From Acholoe squamosa (taxonomy: Eukaryota > Annelida > Polychaeta > Phyllodocida > Polynoidae), in contig OX439046.1 in assembly GCA_949317995.1 (NCBI GenBank), forward strand, positions 36,492,002-36,556,001: a stretch of 64,000 bases of DNA. Reading direction: 5' to 3'. The notes beneath the pieces are model-generated. The model searched no databases and was not told the DNA's origin. It saw only the letters and a program-made list of their open reading frames with translations. Of this stretch, positions 59,996 through 64,000 are shown piece after piece. Positions within the stretch are counted from its first letter, which is position 1; each line of letters opens with the position of its first letter. The position numbers and the translations under genes were made by a program.

Positions 59996-61974
59996 CCTCA
60001 CAAAATCAGGGTGTGGCTTATACGCGGGTGCAGCTTATACCTGGGCTTTATGGTATTACATTTTACAATAAATTTTCATATTGATAGATCCATTAATTAG
60101 GTCTTATTTAAGAATGTCGATTTGGCCTGTGTAGGATAACGGGACACCAGACAAACAGCCTTGTATTCATATTTTGGCATCACTGATCTGTGCCTCCTTT
60201 TTATACCATCATACAAGCCTTGGAAGAAGATAACATAAACGAAATCGCCTGTTACTCTACTCTTACAGAAATGGTGCAGTTAACTTCACTCACACAACGG
60301 CTGTGACGATAAATGACATTGGTCTGACTGAGGCATATATAATAATGGGTCTATCAAAACTACCCTATGTGATTATTTGAGGATTGTGGGTACTATGGCA
60401 ACCGATATCGAACCAGACTGAGTATCAACAGGAGTCACCTGAAGCAAATCCCAGATTCCCCATGTAAGCAAATTAGCCAGTGTTAGCCAATCGGACTAAT
60501 AACTCTTTAACCCATAATCAGTCTTAATGTACTATGCCCGGAGATGGAAAGGAAATATAGAGGAGCTCCTGTCTAAGGGCACAGAAATCCAAGGTACTGG
60601 CTTAAGAGGACGTTGCTATTTACCAAAGGAAACGTTAATTACCCAGGTTCATTAGAGGGACTTCCACCAAGGACTCGGCCTCTATAGTAATGCATACTGA
60701 TTAGTATGATGACAAAAAAGAACCACAGTACATTGCAATCTAAATCTACGTATTTTCGTATATCATAGCATTGATTCAATTCTCAAAAAAAAACAGACCT
60801 AGGCCTATATCCATGCTAAATAAAGTCTTCATTACACCTTATATAACAACCAATGTAGAGCACTGTGCGTGTATTTAAAAGCCATAGTTGTGGTATGCAT
60901 ACTGCCCCATCCTCAGCTGAAGTCAAACAAAACCTGATCCGACACAACCAGACCACGGAGCTTTCAGTTCCTGGCAGATCAAACAGCACAGAATAGTTGA
61001 AACTTGAGATCCCCTGAGAACAGGCACAGAGCAGGGACTAAAACGTGCTTGGCCTGCTTAAGCCAAGCCTGCAACTCGCCACATTCACATTACAGGAAGG
61101 TGTTTCTACTGTGGGTCATGTGAATCTGTCATGGACTGTAAAAAAACAACATTCGTGAGACAAACAGATAACCACCAGCTCATAGAGTTCTGATTTAAAG
61201 TTGGTCATATCAGGTAAAATATCTACTATACTATGCAATACAAATACCATTATCTGTGCTAGACCAATGGGCAACCTATAGCGGTATATAAAGGAAGGTT
61301 TTGCTTTTGTCTAATGCAAAATGCAGGGCGTTCATTTTGGATGCAAATCATATATAGATAGCTTGCCAGCCTCGTATTACCCATGACGATGATCAGCAAT
61401 TAGTCCTGAGTGGATTAGATACAAAAACTATGAGACTTCATTTTTATCTGTGCAGCTGCTGCCAATTCCAAGCAAAAAGCCTAATCCACAGACAAAAACA
61501 CCAGAGCCGACTGGACAATCAAAAACAGACATTTGGGCAAGTTAGGAAAGTACGTTATCTCATTATCAGTTCCTTTTATACAAAATCGCTAAAGATTATG
61601 TGTATTTGTCGTGTGTATGTTTTTTTTTCTAGATTTACTGGCAGTCCTATGGTCCATGTATAGGTCAGATCAGTTATTATTATCTTCCTCATTAAAAGGC
61701 CAGGCGGAAAACTCTTAAACATGACAGCCCAAGGACACAAAATCATCTATAGCTTGTTTTGCAGCCAAGACATTCTACAACTATACGCTCTCCATTTATA
61801 CTAGAGAGCGACGTACCAGAAATAGAATGGAGGTTGTAACAAGCTGATTAATTTTTTTGTAGTCTGAGACTCACTATTACAGAATCTTAGCTGGGGCATG
61901 GATACTTATGGAGACAAAACCTGGAGTTACTGCATTACTCAGATTACATAGAAATCAGCCAAAACTGAAGGTTG

Positions 61975-62012
61975 GGTACTAGGGTAACCCCTGATGAAGT
62001 TACCCTAGTACC
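61975..62012. repeat. Inverted repeat GGTACTAGGGTAAC / GTTACCCTAGTACC
   Basis: Perfect 14-bp arms (61975-61988 and 61999-62012) with a 10-base loop. The arm motif recurs nearby at 62038-62049 (partial) and exactly at 62234-62247. Confidence 0.88.
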
Positions 62013-63728
62013 GTACTTGTTATTGTAAACAAACTGAGTTACCCTAGTGCTGACAAATCTAAAACCTCTCTATACTACTGTTCTAGACAAAGTCAGCCCA
62101 GAGTTATAAGTTCAGAAGATTGTGCATGCTGTATACCACATACAAAAAAAACTTACTCAAATCAGCAGAGATACTCTGTAATCCCCCTTTTAGTTCTCTA
62201 TACTACATATAGAATCCGCCATGTTGGATCCTAGTTACCCTAGTACCTTCTGCACTGTGTACCTGTAATACAATGTATATATGAGTCATCACCGTCAGAC
62301 ACAGGTAACACTCCCTTATAGACCATAACATGTGGTTAGTGCTCACAGATAAAGCATACAGTGTAAAAAGGAATGTTCTCAAAATAACGGTGAATCCTTG
62401 TCCCAACGTTGCCAGACATCTATTGGTATTTTCTTGGAGATTCCTTGAACCACAAAGTGTACTGTACTGCTTCATTGTAGAAACTACATTGCTTCCCTGC
62501 AATGCAATTACAGTGGTTCATCTTTCAGTTTCATGAGAATCCCTGGTAGATTCAACAGTTATTGCTTAGAGTGTAGACCAGACAGGAATGTCTGCCATGT
62601 TTAAACATGTGTGACAAACATTTTTGTAACTGGCAGAATGATGTAGCATTGGTTATATATTGTTTGTCAAAATCTAATGTGAAACCTGGTCTGTCCCTTT
62701 CTTGGTAATCAAAATGGCCATCTGCTAGCTATTTCGGATATTGTTCGCAATTTCTGTCATGCCAGCAAGGCAACGTTTTTCTCCACTACCAAATACAGTC
62801 AGGAGTACGCATGGATACCTAATCTGATAGTTTAGTGATGATAGAAAGGGCCCAGGTAGTCTACTATATAGAAGATGGGGTGTATGATACCGAGGGCAAG
62901 GCAAATGGTCCCATTTCAAGGGCCATGATTAATGTGACCCAGGTTTCATTTTGTTCTGGTTTAGGGCACAGTTACATTGCTCAACTGGAAATGAAAAAAT
63001 GGTCCACCTGTAATGTTTTGGGTTTATTGTCATTGTAAACTGACTTATTACCCAACTGTAGTCTGACTACTAGTTTACAAACTTTACAGTAAATTCATGT
63101 GTGGTCCCTAGGGACAGCTGACTTTGCACTCTTACCAGGCCTTTGACTTTCATAGACCTAACAATGACGCGCACAATGTCCAGAAAGGTTCTGGTTCTAC
63201 CAGTAAATCATCCAAAACTTGGTTACGTAAATCGGGTACACATTGCAACTCCAAAAGAAGGCTTTGCCAAATGTACCCAAATCCTCAGTCAGAGGCAGAG
63301 TCGACATAGAATGAATGGTAGGGAGACAGGTAAATGACCAGCCAAGGTCCAATAGCTCAGGACATGTCACTAGTCGGAAACTAGCACAAAACCCACGTGA
63401 CCTCCGTCAGAGTTGCCCCCTGCTGTCGGAGTTACACATTACTGTCACGTGAGTGAACAATTGTAACTCAGTACCATTAAGAGGAAAGGGGCCTGAGTCA
63501 TACCTATACCCTCTTCTGAATTCTCCAGCCATACAGTGCATTTGAAATACATATAGAGGGTCTCTTCTCTGTGCCCAACATAAGGCAAGCACGTTAGCAC
63601 TTGTCAGACTAACCAACCACTCCTGTTCATCATGATGAATACTGCAGGGACTATTTTGATAGATGAGATGATCTGGGAGGATGTACGTTGTAGTGAAAGT
63701 CCTCAATATTCACAGTGACGGAACCTGT

Positions 63729-63750
63729 CACCGTAATTCGAATTACGGTG
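63729..63750. repeat. Perfect 22-bp palindrome CACCGTAATTC/GAATTACGGTG
   Basis: The half-site ACCGTAATTC recurs at about 63936-63945 and 63958-63968, with a variant ACTGTAATTC near 63986. These are clustered at the window edge and may be part of a repeat that continues beyond it. Confidence 0.88.
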
Positions 63751-64000
63751 TTCCAAGATGGCGGCAGGTGAATCCATCTCAATTCTCTATTGAATTGTAA
63801 CATATGTATGGCTATTTGAAACATCTACCTTGGGCAGATTAAATTATTGACAGTGATGCTGAAGACCCATTCCTTGGATCTGCTTAAAATGTATTAGTTT
63901 ATTCAGGAATTAGCTTTCTAAGAATCGTCGGTATTACCGTAATTCAGAAAGTGGTATTACCGTAATTCTTATGTTGACAAGTATCACTGTAATTCAAACA

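Larger units (their letters stand above)
59996..64000. other. Non-coding stretch, short inverted repeats only
   Basis: At 59998-60055 a degenerate GGCTTATACGCGGGTGCAGC piece recalls the repeat at 24960. Short motifs are listed separately. No exon is supported. Confidence 0.4.

Overview
This is a eukaryotic (metazoan) genomic window: coding sequence is broken into short exons with GT/AG introns, gene density is low, and most of the sequence is AT-rich non-coding DNA with many tandem repeats and small DNA transposons. The only confidently named host gene is a bilaterian EVI5-type RabGAP. I cannot name the species; a marine invertebrate such as a mollusc, another lophotrochozoan or an amphioxus-like animal is an inference, not a reading.

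Layout. 1-23.9 kb is mostly non-coding: diverged direct repeats, a palindromic element (1375-1735), one convincing but unidentified plus-strand exon (2280-2440), a PIF/Harbinger-like MITE (6742-7113), several unidentified minus-strand exon candidates (11.0-11.5, 13.1-13.9 and 18.65-18.86 kb), and two in-frame tandem repeats (81 bp x6 and 48 bp x4). From 23.9 to 42.7 kb runs, on the minus strand, the N-terminal region and TBC domain of an EVI5/EVI5-like gene. Nine exons can be placed with matching splice phases; the usual C-terminal coiled coil was not found.

The centrepiece is a complete 12,716-bp Ty3/gypsy LTR retrotransposon (28256-40971, minus strand). It sits in what was a ~134-bp intron of the EVI5-like gene, in the same orientation as the gene. 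The two 357-bp LTRs differ at one base. There is a 4-bp target duplication and a tRNA-His-type primer site. Three long intact ORFs are present: a large Gag with coiled coil and CCHC knuckle (865 aa), Pol in the order protease-RT-RNase H-integrase with an AT-hook-like tail (1417 aa), and, in the envelope position, a 1179-aa ORF that does not look like an envelope and carries two C2H2-like fingers. The element looks very young and possibly still active. The third ORF is the best candidate here for an undescribed component.

42.7-64 kb has no gene I can support. It holds another Harbinger-like MITE (46209-47110), a 34-35 bp minisatellite (47.2-48.06 kb), a 2.2-kb strand-asymmetric purine-rich minisatellite (49.7-51.9 kb), a second palindromic element (54.35-54.74 kb), a foldback element with TATC target duplication (55020-55507), an AT microsatellite, a 22-bp minisatellite (58.3-59.4 kb) and scattered short inverted repeats.
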